A stretch of 64,000 bases of DNA from Lotus japonicus (GCF_012489685.1 NC_080042.1:52008066-52072065), one strand, 5' to 3'; positions 45,453 through 57,990 are shown, numbered from the stretch's first letter. Numbers and translations: made by a program. Notes: generated from the sequence alone by a model not told the origin.

Positions 45453-48400
45453 ATGATGAACATCTTATGTTGGAATGTTAGAGGTGCGTGAGCTAAGGGG
45501 TTTCCGCTGCTTATGCAGGACCTCATCAGTAGACACTTTGTCTCTTGTGTAGCCTTTCTTGAGACTAGGGTGAGTGGTACTAAAGCAAGGACTATTGCGC
45601 GGAAACTTGATTTTCAAGGAGTTCACATTGAGGATGCTGTTGGGTTTTCTGGAGGCATTTGGCTCTTGTGGGATACTAATGTCATCAGCTTTGACATTCT
45701 CTCCTCTCATCGGCAATTTGTCCATACGAGAGTGACTTTCTTAGACACCTCCCAGGTAGCTTTGGCAACCTTTGTTTATGGGAGCCCTCAGCCTACCCTC
45801 AGGGATACTTTGTGGGAGAGCCTTATTTCTCTCAGCCATGGGCTTGATGTCCCTTGGGTAGTGATTGGTGATTTTAATGCTTATCAAGAAGCTTCTGACA
45901 AATTTGGAGGAGCAGGTTTAAACTTAGCATCCATGCAGCGCTTTAACTCGTGTCTCCTTTCCTGTGGTTTGTCTGATATGGGCTTCAAGGGTCTGCCGTT
46001 CACTTGGGAAGGCCGGGGGGTGAAGGAGAGGATTGATAGAGGAGTTTGTAATCCTCAGTGGCTCCATTCCTTTCCAGACTCTGTTATTCTCCATCTCCCC
46101 CAGTTGAAATCTGACCACAAGCCGTTGTTGCTTGCTGTGTCAGGTATCATGGAGAATAGAGCTTTCTCACGACCTTTCAGGTTCTTGGCCGGGTGGTTAA
46201 CGCATGATGACTTCCCGAACTTGATGGCTTCGTCCTGGAACCCTGATGGGGATTGGCTTACCAACTCTTCGAACTTCAGAGGTGCTGCCACTACTTGGAA
46301 TGATGATGTTTTTGGCCAAATCTTCCATAGGAAGCGTCGTATTATGAAGCGCTTGGAAGGGATTAACAACCGTCTGAGCATGGCCTTTGATCAGGGGTTG
46401 GAAAATCTTCAGGAAAAATTGTGGCAGGAGTACAATACTGTGATTCTCCAAGAAGAATTGCTTTGGGCCCAGAAGTCAAGGTGTCTTTGGCTCAAGTTTG
46501 GTGATAGGAACACGAGGTTCTTTCATACGACCACTATTATTCGAAGGAAACGGAATAAAATAGAGGCTCTTATTGATGATGGTGATAATTTACTGACTGA
46601 TTTTGATGTTTTACAGGACTTTACTGTGAATTTCTTCAAGCAGAGCTACATAGACGATGGTGGTGGCCTTCCTCTTTCCACTACATGCACGTTTCCGATT
46701 GTCCTTGAGCAGGATTTGGCTTTGATTCAAGGAAGCTTCCAAGAGCTACATAGACGAAGGTGGTGGCCTTCCTCTTTCCACTACTTGCACGTTTCCGATT
46801 GTCCTTGAGCAGGATTTGGCTTTGATTCAAGGAAGCTTCCAAGAGGATGATGTGAAGGACGCCATTTTTAGCATGGGACCGTTGAAGGCCCCTGGTCCCG
46901 ACGGTCTTCAAGCTGTCTTTTTCCAAACATAATGGAAGCAAGTGGGGGGCTCTGTGACTAGATTTGTTCAGCAGTGTTTTCTTAACCCTTCTTTGATCAG
47001 CCAGGTCAATGACACCCTTCTAGTGCTTATTCCCAAGGTGGATGCTCCTGAGCGTATTACACAATACCGGCCTATTTCGTTTTGTAATGTAATTTATAAG
47101 ATTGTTACTAAGATTATTACAAATAGGCTGAGGGAGGTAATGGGGAACCTTATCTCTTCGAACCAGTGTAGCTTTGTTCCTGGCAAGCATAGCTCTGACA
47201 ATATTGTTATTGCTCAAGAGATGTTCCACTCTATGAGATACCTGAAGCGGAAACGTGGTTGGATTGCGATTAAGGTTGATCTAGAGAAGGCGTATGACAG
47301 ATTGAAATGGTCTTTCCTGTTAGAGACTCTCCAGCAGATTGGCCTGGAGGATCATATGTGTAGTTTGATTATGTCTTGTGTTTCCTCTTGTAGGTTTCAG
47401 GTTGCTTTTAATGGGGGTAGGTCTTCATCTTTCACCCCTCAAAGAGGCCTGAGGCAAGGTGATCCCCTGTCTCCCTATCTTTTTGTCCTCTATATGGAGC
47501 GGTTGGCTCACTCTATTGGTGATGCAATTAATAATGGAGCTTGGAAGCCTATTACACTCTCGAGAAATGGTCCTCCTATATCTCATCTCTTCTTTGCTGA
47601 TGATCTCCTCCTGTTTGGTGAGGCCTCAGTGAGCCAAATGGAGTGCATAATGGGTTGCATGAATGACTTTTGTAATGCTTCTGGAATGAAGGTCAGCGTG
47701 CCTAAGACTCGCCTGATGGTGTCAGAGAATGTGGGATCGGTGGTAGCTAGACAACTTTCAGACATCTTTGGGATAGGGCTTACTACTTACTTGGGTGTTC
47801 CTCTGGCCCATCAGAGGGTGAAGGCCTCTAGCTATCAATACATCCTGGATCGTACGCAGAAACGCCTCTCTTCCTGGAGGGCTCAGATGTTGAATTTTGC
47901 AGGTAGAGTGACTCTTGCTAAGTCTGTTATTGCTGCCCTCCCAACTTATAGCATGCAAACGAGCCTCCTCCCAAAGGAAGTGTGTGGAAAGCTTGAGAGA
48001 ATGCAGAGGGATTTTATTTGGGGAACCACCGATAGAGACCATGGAGCTCATTCCATTGCTTGGTCCAAGCTTTGTCTTCCCAAGCAGCATAGGGGATTAG
48101 GCCTCCGCAGAATGAATGATTTTAATAAGTCCCTTGTCATGAAGTTGGGATGGGGCTTGGTGTATACTCCAGACGCATTATGGGCTTGTGTTCTTAGGGA
48201 TAAATATTCTTGTGGAAGTGACCATGTTCCAGTTGTCCATCGGAAGAACTGTGAATCACATGTCTGGCGTGCAATTAGGAGTACTTGGTCCGATGTTGAG
48301 AATAATCTTCGCTGGAAAATAGGTGATGGTTCTACTGCTCGCTTCTGGTATGATTCCTGGCTATTTTCAGGGACTTCCCTGATTAATTCTACCTCTCAAG

Positions 48401-49668
48401 AAGTTCCTCCTGTTGATGTCATTAAAACAGTTGCGGACTACTTTGATTTTGAGCTTGGAATGTGGCGTACTCATCTCTTTCACCACCCGTTGCCTCATGA
48501 TGTGGTGTTTGAGATTTTAGCTATGCAACCTCCTTCTCCAAACATAGGTCCTGACCAGCTGTGTTGGACTTTCTCTAGTGATGGCCACTTTTCTTCCAAG
48601 ACTGCCTATGAGGCCTTTGATCCTCCAGCTATTCAGGACCAGAATATGGACTGGAGGATGCTTTGGCGTTGGAAAGGGCCGTATAAAATCACTCACTTCC
48701 TGTGGTGCTTGGCTAACAATGGTCTTTGGGTGAACTTTAGACGGTGGCAGTCTAGAATGACAAGTGATCCGCGGTGCCCGCTGTGCAGCTCAGAGAATGA
48801 AACTGTTCTCCATATATTCAGAGATTGCTCGTATGTGAAACCCTTGTGGCTTCAAGTGGTCGATCAGCGTTATCTCGCGCGTTTCATGCAGGTGGAGTTG
48901 AGAGACTGGGTTTATGATTCCCTTCAGGGCCAGTTTCGGGTTATGGGATCATCAAGACCTCTGGACTTTTCCTTTCTTCTGTGGGCTATCTGGAAAGTTC
49001 GTGTGGAGGTTATTTTCCATAGGGGAACTTTTAATCTGCGCGGGATAGTTGAAGCAGCGCTAAGGTTCCAGATCGAGTATGTTTCTTGTGACCAGGATAC
49101 GTTGGCTCGTTTGCAACATGCCCCTACTAGTCAACCGCGCCAAGATGTTGACGTCGGGTGGTCTCCCCCTTCTCCAACATGGGTGAAATGCAATGTTGAT
49201 GGTTCTGTTAAGCAGCATACAGGAGCAGCGGGTTGTGGGGGTGTTTGTAGGGACGCTGATGGCAAATGGGTATTTGGTTTTAGTAGGAACTTGGGGCGTT
49301 CTAATGTCCCTTCGAGCGAGCTTTGGGGGGTCTTTACCATGCTCCATCTGACTTGGACCCGTGGTTTGCGTAGACTAATTGTGGAAAGCGACTCCCTTGT
49401 GGCGGTGAACCTTATCAATGGCAACTGCGAGAGGTCCCATCCCTACGCCTCCTTAGTCCTGCAGATCAAGCATATGATGCTAAAGGATTGGGAAGTCAAG
49501 TGTCTTCATACACTGCGTGAGGTGAATCAAGTTGCGGATTGTTTGGCTAATATGGCTCACTCCTTCGAGTTGGGTACTCATGTTCTTGATGATCCACCTC
49601 CTAGTTGTAAGGACTTGTTGTTTTTTGATTTCACGGGTGTTGTTTACCCGAGGTCGCGTCGTGTTTAG
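45453..49668 (+). pseudogene. LINE ORF2 (endonuclease, reverse transcriptase, RNase H)
   Basis: ORF2 starts at the ATG pair 45453/45456 with MNILCWNVRGA, the usual start of the apurinic-type endonuclease. It is broken by a TGA at 45489-45491, by a 100-bp tandem duplication (46643-46842) that shifts the frame, and by a TAA at 46930-46932. The endonuclease retains the GDFNAYQ region and an SDHKPLLL end motif. The reverse transcriptase after 46942 has the QGDPLSPYLF region and the catalytic FADD motif at 47593-47604. Next come a zinc-binding CPLC...H...C region and a C-terminal RNase H (WVKCNVDGSV, ESDSL, NQVADCLANMAH). Confidence 0.9.
46643..46842 (+). repeat. 100-bp tandem duplication in LINE ORF2
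   Basis: Two adjacent units start GAGCTACATAGACGA and end AGGAAGCTTCCAA, differing at about two positions. Because 100 is not a multiple of three, the extra copy shifts ORF2 from one frame to the next. Confidence 0.95.
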
Positions 49669-49721
49669 TTTTCGGGCTTAGTCCCTCCCAATATCCAAAA
49701 AAAAAAAAGAACTTCAAATTC

Positions 49722-50363
49722 ATTTTCCTCTTTATGAGCTTGCAAATTACACCTATTTAGCTTCCAAAATACAATTTTGTATTATGTCATCCTTGCTCTA
49801 CTTGATATGAAGGCAGTGATGATATTGGCAAATGGCAAGGTAGACAGTTCGTAAAAGAAACTTGACACCATATCAGCCTTCTATTGAAAAGTTGTTGCCA
49901 AAAAGAAAGGAAAAAACAGTAGTAGTTGACACTAGACACCAGAAATACAAATCATACTTTCTACTAATATGTGAGAAAGTAAACATAGATGCTGGATTCT
50001 TATACCAAGAGAGCCTACTGCTAGTGTTTCTTTGTATCTATTGCTTGCAGAAGATGAACATAAAAACACACAAGAATATAAGACTTGCCCAACACCAGAT
50101 TTCATCATGTAAGACTTAACCAACACCACAGTTAAGTAATTCAGTTGAACCTTGCTGTACATTGGAAGGTATTAAATATTTAGCTGAAGAAAATGATAAT
50201 CACATTTGAAAAGGTAATATACATTAAACATCTCAACTTTCGAGTACATAAAAAATGCTATGGCTAAGGAGATCACAACTTTCTGAAACATCTCACATTT
50301 TGTATACCAAGACTAGGGATCACAACTCTCGATGGAAAATTGATAAGTAGTCTTTGATTCTGC
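49722..50363. other. Intergenic, no gene seen
   Basis: AT-rich sequence right of the LINE. Open frames are short and unrecognised. It may be 3' flank of the minus-strand exons that follow. Confidence 0.35.
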
Positions 50364-50366
50364 TAT

Positions 50367-52105
50367 TCAGGCTTGACAGAAACAAAATTTAATAACACCA
50401 AATAGAACTTCAATGGATGATTGGAGCAGGTTCTGAATCACATTATGGTTCCTGACATAAATCTGAATCCTAAGGTCACCTTGAAATGACTCATCCTTTA
50501 TAAATCCCTGGACCAATACTGAAAAAATGTTCAAGCTAGCCAGTGCCCCATTCTTCTTTGCCTTGTCAAGTGGCGCATGAGCAACGAATATGGTATCCTT
50601 CAACTTCTGAATTGCACAAATCCAACCTTAAAGAAAGAAAGAAAATACCCATTTTACAACCACTGGAAAAGAAGAGAAATTTACAGAGTATGTGATGAAT
50701 CACTAACACCCAGTAATAAATTCCAATCAAGCAGGAGACTATGAAAGAAAGGCATGTATTGAACTAAAAAACTAAAAAATGGATACAAAGCCATAACAAT
50801 AGCAATGAAAATGCTTTGATGGTTTCACCTTTCAAGTGATTCTTTTTGGTGTTTGAGGAAAAGATGAGTGTTGCTGTTGTTGTGCTGAAAAATAAGGATT
50901 TAAAGAAACTAAACAAAGAGAGGGAGAGAAAAGAGTACAAAATCAAGAGAGAAATGAAGTTATATAAGAAAACAAAATAGATGCAAGACTCTTCACCTGA
51001 CTCATCTGTCTCAGTAGTTCTTGAAATGGTCAGTTGCTCAAATTCATTACTGACAAGAGAGCCACAACTTAAATCCTCTGTGATTTTAGAAGAGTTCCCT
51101 AAAATTGAAGAAAAAAGTCAATAACATCAAGATACGAAAGGAACTAATGAAAGAGCACAAGTGAGAGGCATACAGCTAGAATAAAAAGGTGAAACTTCAT
51201 ATTCAAACTAATGAAAGACCATAGATTTTGTACTTGGTGAAGACCCAAAAACCCACATCTAAAGCGAAATCCCATAGCACCAGAGGTCTCAGGTTCAAAC
51301 TGTAAACCAGAATAAAAAAACAAACTCTTAAAATAATTAATTGCAAATCCTTCAGTGCGCTATTTTCCAGCATAAGTCTAAGGCCACCCTCAATGCAACA
51401 TCATTGAGTTATAGCTTCTCAAGTGCATCCCCTAGATCAGGAAATCTGCCAATAAAACAATAAGGATAAGTAACATGATACCAAACATTGAATATAAGGA
51501 TTTCAACGTCATAATGATTTGATTATGTTATCAGTGCTAAAGCAACACAGAAAGGATCAAGGACAAGGCTCTAACAACATTCCTGAGCAGTCATTCAGAT
51601 AAATGGCATAGAAATTTATGCATTTGGTAACACAAAATCTCTATTCAATCACAAATTACATGCTAAGAAAATTATACAAAACACATGATAAAACAATAAA
51701 CATATTCTCACAAAAAAATAATAAATATCTTGCAAGGATTTGAAGATTGAAATGCTCCGTATGGGATTCACTTATCCGCCCATGCCTGCCATTATGAGGG
51801 TTAACTTAACAGAGCAGCAAAAATAGGGGAACTGGATGAACAACCAACAGATGAACATACTCACAGGAAAGGGTTCAATTTATAAGCATAAATTTGGGCA
51901 TTTGCATCAAATCAGCCAAGCTGTAAAGAAGATTGAGGGGGAGGTAGGGTGTAGGCAGACAACCTGTAAAGCAAAATGACCAGCTAGTTTTGAGAGCTTG
52001 AAGGTACCTAAGAAGCGTTAACTGTGCAGATTTAAGGAGGAAATCATGGAAAAGCGATATAGAAGAACGGGTGCTAGAGGAACTTCGTAGGGTTACAGCA
52101 CCCAT
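50367..52105 (-). other. Possible multi-exon gene of unknown function, minus strand
   Basis: Exon-like segments appear on the minus strand. A start at about 52105 (MGAVTLRSSSSTRSS) runs to a GTACCT donor near 52012. A segment near 51447-51400 opens after TTGGCAG but soon stops. 50997-51098 has an AG acceptor and CAG/GTGAAG donor and encodes KITEDLSCGSLVSNEFEQL. A last segment ending at 50367 encodes KLKDTIFVAHAPLDKAKKNG and RIQIYVRNHNVIQNL. I recognise no family and could not join all pieces in phase, so this may be a real gene with missed exons or a relic. Confidence 0.3.
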
Positions 52106-54104
52106 CTTTAAGCGAGAATCCAGCAAAGGGAGATACGGGAAAAGACGATACAGCTGTGAGTATAGCATCTGGGACACATTGAATAGGTGTGGGAGGACGG
52201 GTTAGGGCTACGACGGTAGATTTTTGCTGTTGTGATGAGAGGTTGATGCGACGAAGTCCGATTTTCTATGTCAAGAGATCCTCAAGCTTGGCGACCTAGG
52301 CGTACGAAAACCCTACAATCCACTCAGGGCCAGGATTGGCTACAGGCCCAACCCAAACGAAACTGGGACAAAAAAAGGTGTCCCGTGAATAGTGAAGTCA
52401 GGACTTTAAATTAAAGGTTAGGAGATATTTAATACTTTAACTAAGACAACCTCATTTGCAATAGCCTAAAACCAAGCTTTCCCATGGATGGTTCAAGAAG
52501 ATTCCAAGCAACATTTGTTTGAATTGTATTCATGCCCTGGGCTCTTAACAGTCTATCTTTACTTAAGTTAGACAACCTCATCTACAATAGCCTAAAAATC
52601 AAGTTTTCCCATTGATGGTTCAAGAAGATTCCAAGCAACATATGTTTGAATTGTGTAAATGCCCAATGCCTAGGCTCTTGATAATCTATCTTTGGGTTTT
52701 CCTGATACTGCAAACTTTGAGAGAAACATGTCACCTTAAAAGCATTTGAGAGAACTATTTCACCGTAAAAACATTTAACTTGAACAAAATAAATTGCTCA
52801 TGACATCTCATATCAATGGTCTTCATTCATCAATCTGATATCTAATTTATTTATCCTTAAGAGCAAGATTACAAGAGATCATGATAGTTTACTGCACTAG
52901 CTAAATTACAAGATTAACAAAAATGGTTATGACTCACAAGGGACTTAAACCAAATAACTTATGTATTCTCTATACAAAACAACAACAAAAGCCTTATCCC
53001 TCTCTATAATGAGTCAAAATTAACATGTACCAATTTTACAAGAACAAAAGAACTAAAACATGTACCAATTTTACAAGAACAAAATAACTTTCTGAAAACC
53101 TCCTATCTTAAACTACTTAGTTTAAACATTTAAATTAATCAGTTTAAGCAAAAGGGTGCATTTAAACATTTCACTCTAACGAAATTCTCGACTCCAACCT
53201 CTGCTCTCATACCAGTATTCATACCACTAGATACAGGTGGTGCTGATGCTGGATGCACTTCATTCTTCACTCCATAACATGCTTCTTGCCTCCATTGTCT
53301 AACCGCCGCATCTCAGACACAGCTAAAATCCCAGCAAACTACCGACTTTTGATTCTGAAACACAGTTCAGAAAAATAAAAACACTTCAAACACACAGGTA
53401 ACAAATAACAATTAAAGTATAAAACTTCTTTCACGCCCAAAATTCACCCCTACCTATAAAGGAAGAAAAGATCGAGAAATGAACGATATGATAGTGATGT
53501 GATATATAAAAAAATAGGAGATAGAAAGAGAAAATGGATGAAAATAGGATGGAAGAGAAATTGAGGTGTTAATGAATCAAAACCATATATTGTCATTTTC
53601 TTTTCAATGTAACAGTTTATGTGGGAAGTACTGAGTCATTCTAACTTCTAAGCTCTAGTTAAAAATACCAGGAAGGTGAAGACCCTCGAGTAGGCTAAGA
53701 AGCTAGAAACTCGCTATCTACTATACACTTGTACTGTACATGAATAAGCATAAGAGAGCTGGTATAGCCATATAGGGATCTACATCTAATGATGACAACA
53801 CTCTTTGCTCCTCAGTATACAATCTACTGCACTAACACAATAAATTTTGTGTTTGCTTTTTCAATTCCCATTCGGCAAAGTAACTACAGTAAATATACAG
53901 AAAATAACAAAATCAATGTTCTACTCTAACAATATCAAGTTCAGCAACAGATGACCTTTAGTCAAGAGTCAAAACTAAGGCAATTGTGAGCCCATTGTGT
54001 ATTCCATCATCCATTTCAGTGTGTAATTATAAAATAAAGATTGGATGGTTGTCTTTAAAACACAAAATAACTTTACTTGTAAATAGAAAGCATCTTACCC
54101 AATC
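52106..54104. other. Intergenic DNA with a 126-bp tandem duplication
   Basis: No gene was recognised. 52445-52692 is a tandem duplication, and 53700-54100 is homologous to the region downstream of PPR copy 1. A 33-base direct repeat (CATGTACCAATTTTACAAGA) occurs at about 53024 and 53059. Confidence 0.4.
52445..52692. repeat. 126-bp tandem duplication
   Basis: Two copies start GACAACCTCAT at 52445 and 52571 and share TGGTTCAAGAAGATTCCAAG. They differ at a handful of positions. Confidence 0.85.
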
Positions 54105-55657
54105 TTATTTTTCGAGTAGACCTCTAGCAATCATGTCATGAAGGAGTTTCTCAGCCTTGTCATTCTCACCTTTTTCAAAGAGTGAACGAATAATTATTTC
54201 AAAAGTTATAGCATTAGGGATACAACCCTCATTTTCCATTTTTGACAATAAAGCCAACGCTTCATCAAACAAGCCTTCTTTACAAAGACCATTGATCATA
54301 ACACTATATGTATGGACATCTATATGATGGCCTTTAATCACAAGATCCTGAAAAACTTCTTGTGCATCCTTGAGTCTTCCTTCTTTACATAGTCCATCTA
54401 GAAGTATTGTGTATGTGCGCACATTCGGCTGAATACCCTGGTCTTTAATTTTCTTGATTAGTGCAATTGCCTTGTCAACATGGTGGCTTTTGCATAAAGC
54501 ATCTACCAAAGAAGTGTAGGTGATTATATTGGCTGGTTGACCTCTAACATGCATCTCATCAAGAAGCTCCCAAGCATGAGAGACTCTCTCTGTTTTGCAT
54601 AAACCATCAATAAGAGAATTGTAGGTAACTGTATCAGGAACAACCTTTTTGTAATCCATTTCTGCAAGGAGATTCAAGGCTTCATCAACCATTTTAATCT
54701 TACATAGTCCGTTGATTAAGATATTGTAGCTCTGAACATTAGGAGTCACTCCCCTCTGAGCCATAGCATTGAATACATCTTGGGCTTTATTCACTTCATT
54801 AACTAGGCAATACCCATCCATCAAGGAACTATAAGTAACAACATCAGGTTTCACACCTTGTTTAATCATCACAGCTAACATGTTCTTAGCTTCTCTCACC
54901 TTCCCTTCCTTACCTAAAGCATCGACCAATGTACTATAAGTATAAACATCTGGGTCTATGTTTTTCAATACCATTTCATCTAGCAACCCAATTGCTTGTT
55001 TCAATTGACCAACAATGCAAAAGCCATACACTAAAGCACTGTAAGTGACAACATCAGGAGATATTCCCTTGACAATCATTTCAGAATATAAATTGCAAGC
55101 ATGACTTACAAGTTTATCTTTACACAGGCTATCAATGATGGTGTTGTACATTACCACATTAGGTTTAATCCCTCGCCCTTCAATCCGCCTAAGCAACTCC
55201 AAAGCAGCACTTGTTTCACCCATTTTACATAGCCCATTGATCAAGGTCCCGTAACTGACTTGATCCAACCGAAACCCCTGAGCCAGCACGACATCATGAA
55301 ATTGCAGAGCTCTGTGAACATTGCTGTGAAGACAGAGACCTTTGATGAGAGTATTCAAAGTGATGGTAGTTGGCTGAAAACCCCTCTTGAGAATGTTGGC
55401 CAATACAGAAAAGGCTGAAGTGGTTTGACCTAGGTAGCAGTGGCAATTGATGAGGATGTTGAGAGTAACAATGTTTGGCGCAATTCCACTAGATTCCATT
55501 TGGCGAGAAAGGGATATAGCGGTGGAGTAATGCTCCGTCTTGACGAGGAAAGTTAAAACCTTGCCGAATTCGAAGATGGGTGGGGTAGAACGCATTTGAA
55601 GCATGCGATTGAAGTGTGAGACGGCGTCACCAGGATTGTGAAAGGAAGAATGAAAGC

Positions 55658-55689
<32 letters not shown>

Positions 55690-55742
55690 AAGGAAAAAAG
55701 AAACGAAGAGCGCTTCAACCTTAACAACAATGACGACGACAT
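54105..55742 (-). CDS. P-class PPR protein, restorer-of-fertility-like (copy 2)
   Basis: An intact, intronless 545-residue paralogue of the protein at 26663-28294, with the same layout: a serine/histidine-rich putative mitochondrial presequence and about 14 tandem 35-residue PPR repeats, no E or DYW domain. The presequence carries a five-fold SH repeat encoded by an AGTGAG hexamer run (about 55659-55690), against two in copy 1. By the 5/35 code its repeats 3-13 read roughly U ? U G G A U C A G A, different from copy 1 at repeats 6-12. A young Sirevirus LTR lies 255 bp upstream on the same strand and may influence its expression. The RNA target is unknown. Confidence 0.93.
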
Positions 55743-55991
55743 TGTAAGAGCGGTGGAGAAGGAAGCAGCAGCGGCGGTGTGTTACAATTTTCGGAGGGAT
55801 AATAATAATAACAATAGATGAAGATGGATCCTGAAAAACCTTGTTTTGAACCTGTTTTTGCAACTAAAAACTGGTTTTGATTTTATAAAAATTCAAAACT
55901 AAAAACAAAATGAAGGAATCCATCCATAATATATACCTTCACGGGTTTTTCTAGGTCTAGTAATCGCATACGTGACACCTCATGATTGGTC

Positions 55992-55996
55992 AATTT
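55992..55996. repeat. Left target-site duplication of young Sirevirus
   Basis: AATTT directly precedes the LTR terminus TGAAGGTGTG and is repeated at 61049-61053. Confidence 0.92.
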
Positions 55997-57238
55997 TGAA
56001 GGTGTGAAAAACGACTAGAAGGGGGGGTTGAATAGCGTTTTCAATATAAAAACTTTCCCCTTAAGATTTAAAGTAAATCTTTTCGGTTTCTCTAAGATAG
56101 ATGGTGCAGCGGATAAAGATAGAGAGAAGAGAAAAGCACACAAGTATTTTATCCTGGTTCACTTGATAAATCCCTCAAGCTAATCCAGTCCACCCGTTAA
56201 GGTGATTTCTTCCTTCTTAGAATGAAGGCAATCCACTAATCAGATAATTGTTACAACTGCACTTGAAACCTACAAGTGACTAACAATACACTGACTTAGC
56301 TATCACTAAGATTCACTCTCTTAGTCTTCTCTAGGATCCGATCAACCTTGATCTCCTAAAGGAATCACCACTAAGATTCACTCTCTTAGTCTTCTCTAGG
56401 ATCCGATCAACCTTGATCTCCTAAAGGAATCACCACTAAGATTCACTCTCTTAGTCTTCTTAAGGATACTGACCTACCCGGTCCCTTAAGGAAAATCAAA
56501 CAACTGTTTGAGGTTGGTGTTTACAAAGGTTTGCTTCTAAATAAGCTGAGTGTAAACCAAATAAGAATAGATGAAGAAAGTAGAGGCTTGAATCTTTTCT
56601 TGTATTGCAGCTCTTTGTTTTCTCTCGCTCTTCTCGCTCTCTTGGTCTTTCTTCTTTTCTTCAGCCTTTTATAGTCCAAGGTGCAAAGGATATTTCTGTT
56701 GAGAGAATATGACCGTTGGAGGGCATTTCTGGAACTTCCAGAACCTGCTGTGGCTGAACCTTGGTAGGTAGGCATTTCAGAATAGTACACTGCTCTTGTA
56801 CTTCTCGATAGAGACCTTTGCCTTTAACCATTGACCTCTGATCAGAGTTATGCTTCGTGTTGGAACTCGTGAAGCTTGGTGATCAGAGTCAGAGGGATGC
56901 TTGGATCCTCTGACCTTCGTAACTTCTGCTTCTGGACCTTCAGAGCTTCTGAACCTTCAGAGCCTCTGGTCCCTCAGAGCTTCTGGTCTTCAGATCTTCT
57001 GATCCTCAGATCTTCTGATCCTCTGATCTTCTGATCCTCTGATCTTCAGATCCTCTGATCTTCAGATCCTCTGATCTTCTGAACTTCTGACGAATATATC
57101 TTCTGGTGTCAGAATCAGAACCTGTTTGTCAAAACACTCAAGACAAACATTAGAGTATCATAGTTGTTCATCCACAAATAAATACTTGTTATCATCAAAA
57201 CATAGAGTTGTTCCACATGACCAAATCTTGATCTTACA
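55997..57238 (-). mobile_element. 3' LTR of young Sirevirus
   Basis: 1242 bp, with termini TGTAAGATCAAG and CACACCTTCA on the minus strand. It contains TATAAAAG (56666-56673) and a GATCTTCTGATCCTC-type repeat at about 56985-57080. A 60-base block around 56325-56450 is duplicated. It faces the PPR gene at 54105-55742. Confidence 0.93.
56666..56673 (-). promoter_or_regulatory. TATA box in 3' LTR
   Basis: TATAAAAG reads on the minus strand, toward the PPR gene whose start codon lies about 920 bases away. The same motif is at 60476-60483 in the 5' LTR. Confidence 0.55.
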
Positions 57239-57240
57239 AT

Positions 57241-57252
57241 CTCCCCCTTTTT
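57241..57252 (-). other. Polypurine tract
   Basis: AAAAAGGGGGAG on the minus strand, two bases from the 3' LTR. Further G5 tracts lie at about 57408, 57495 and 57567, repeating the multiple-tract layout of the older copy. Confidence 0.8.
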
Positions 57253-57605
57253 GATGATGACAAAACCATGTATTTTGATGAACAACTCTAAACAAATAAA
57301 CTGAATACACTCAGAGTATAAGGTATCAGAGTTAAAACTTATCCTGATGTGTATAGTTTATCTTGCTCCTTCTGAATCCAAGACTCGTGCTTGATTCTGA
57401 GCTAAGCTCCCCCTGAATCTAATACTTAATATCAACGTTAGTAATATCTAGATTCTGAGCTAAATAATATAGGAGTTGTCAATATACTATAAGTTCTCCC
57501 CCTTTTTGTCATAAGCAAAAAGAATGAAGGTGGAAAAAAAATAGTAAGAGTAAAAGACGAAATACTCCCCCTCAGAAGTAATACCAAGGGATACTTGGCT
57601 TCTGA

Positions 57606-57990
57606 TTAGCATATCTTCTGATGAGAGCAGAAGTGTGGTTCTGGTGACATCTCCGTTCTGGACAAAATTTCATCTTCAGATACTTCAGAATGAGAAGCTA
57701 GGAACCTACTCTTCTTCTGATGACGCAAGTCAGAAGTTGTAGTAGCATCTTCTGATGTTGTTGCTTCTGGTTCGTCAAGTTCTGAGTCTTTGTTTCTTTC
57801 TGAAACGGTCATGCTCATCTCTGCAAGCTTTTTCAGCTAGCTTTGACTTGTCAGAGTCAAGCTTATCATTAATTCTAACATGAATAGCGTTCAGAATATC
57901 AACAGAGGGGTTCATATCAAAAACCAATGATTCCTTGACCAAATCTTGCTCTACTGATGCCTCCAAGATCAACTTCACCTTCAGGTTCAA
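57606..57990 (-). pseudogene. Unrecognised Sirevirus 3' coding remnant
   Basis: Two overlapping frames (57606-57818 and 57775-57990) encode charged sequence such as LDSDKSKLAEKACRDEHDRF. This may be a leftover of a 3' ORF brought next to protease by the internal deletion. No domain identified. Confidence 0.35.

Larger units (their letters stand above)
43566..49707 (+). mobile_element. Full-length L1-type LINE, mutated
   Basis: A 6142-bp element ends in an A tail at 49697-49707 and is flanked by a perfect 14-bp target duplication AGAACTTCAAATTC (43552-43565 and 49708-49721). It contains ORF1 with a CCHC knuckle and ORF2 with endonuclease, reverse transcriptase, a zinc-binding region and RNase H. 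The intact duplication indicates fairly recent insertion, but both ORFs carry lesions. Confidence 0.92.
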
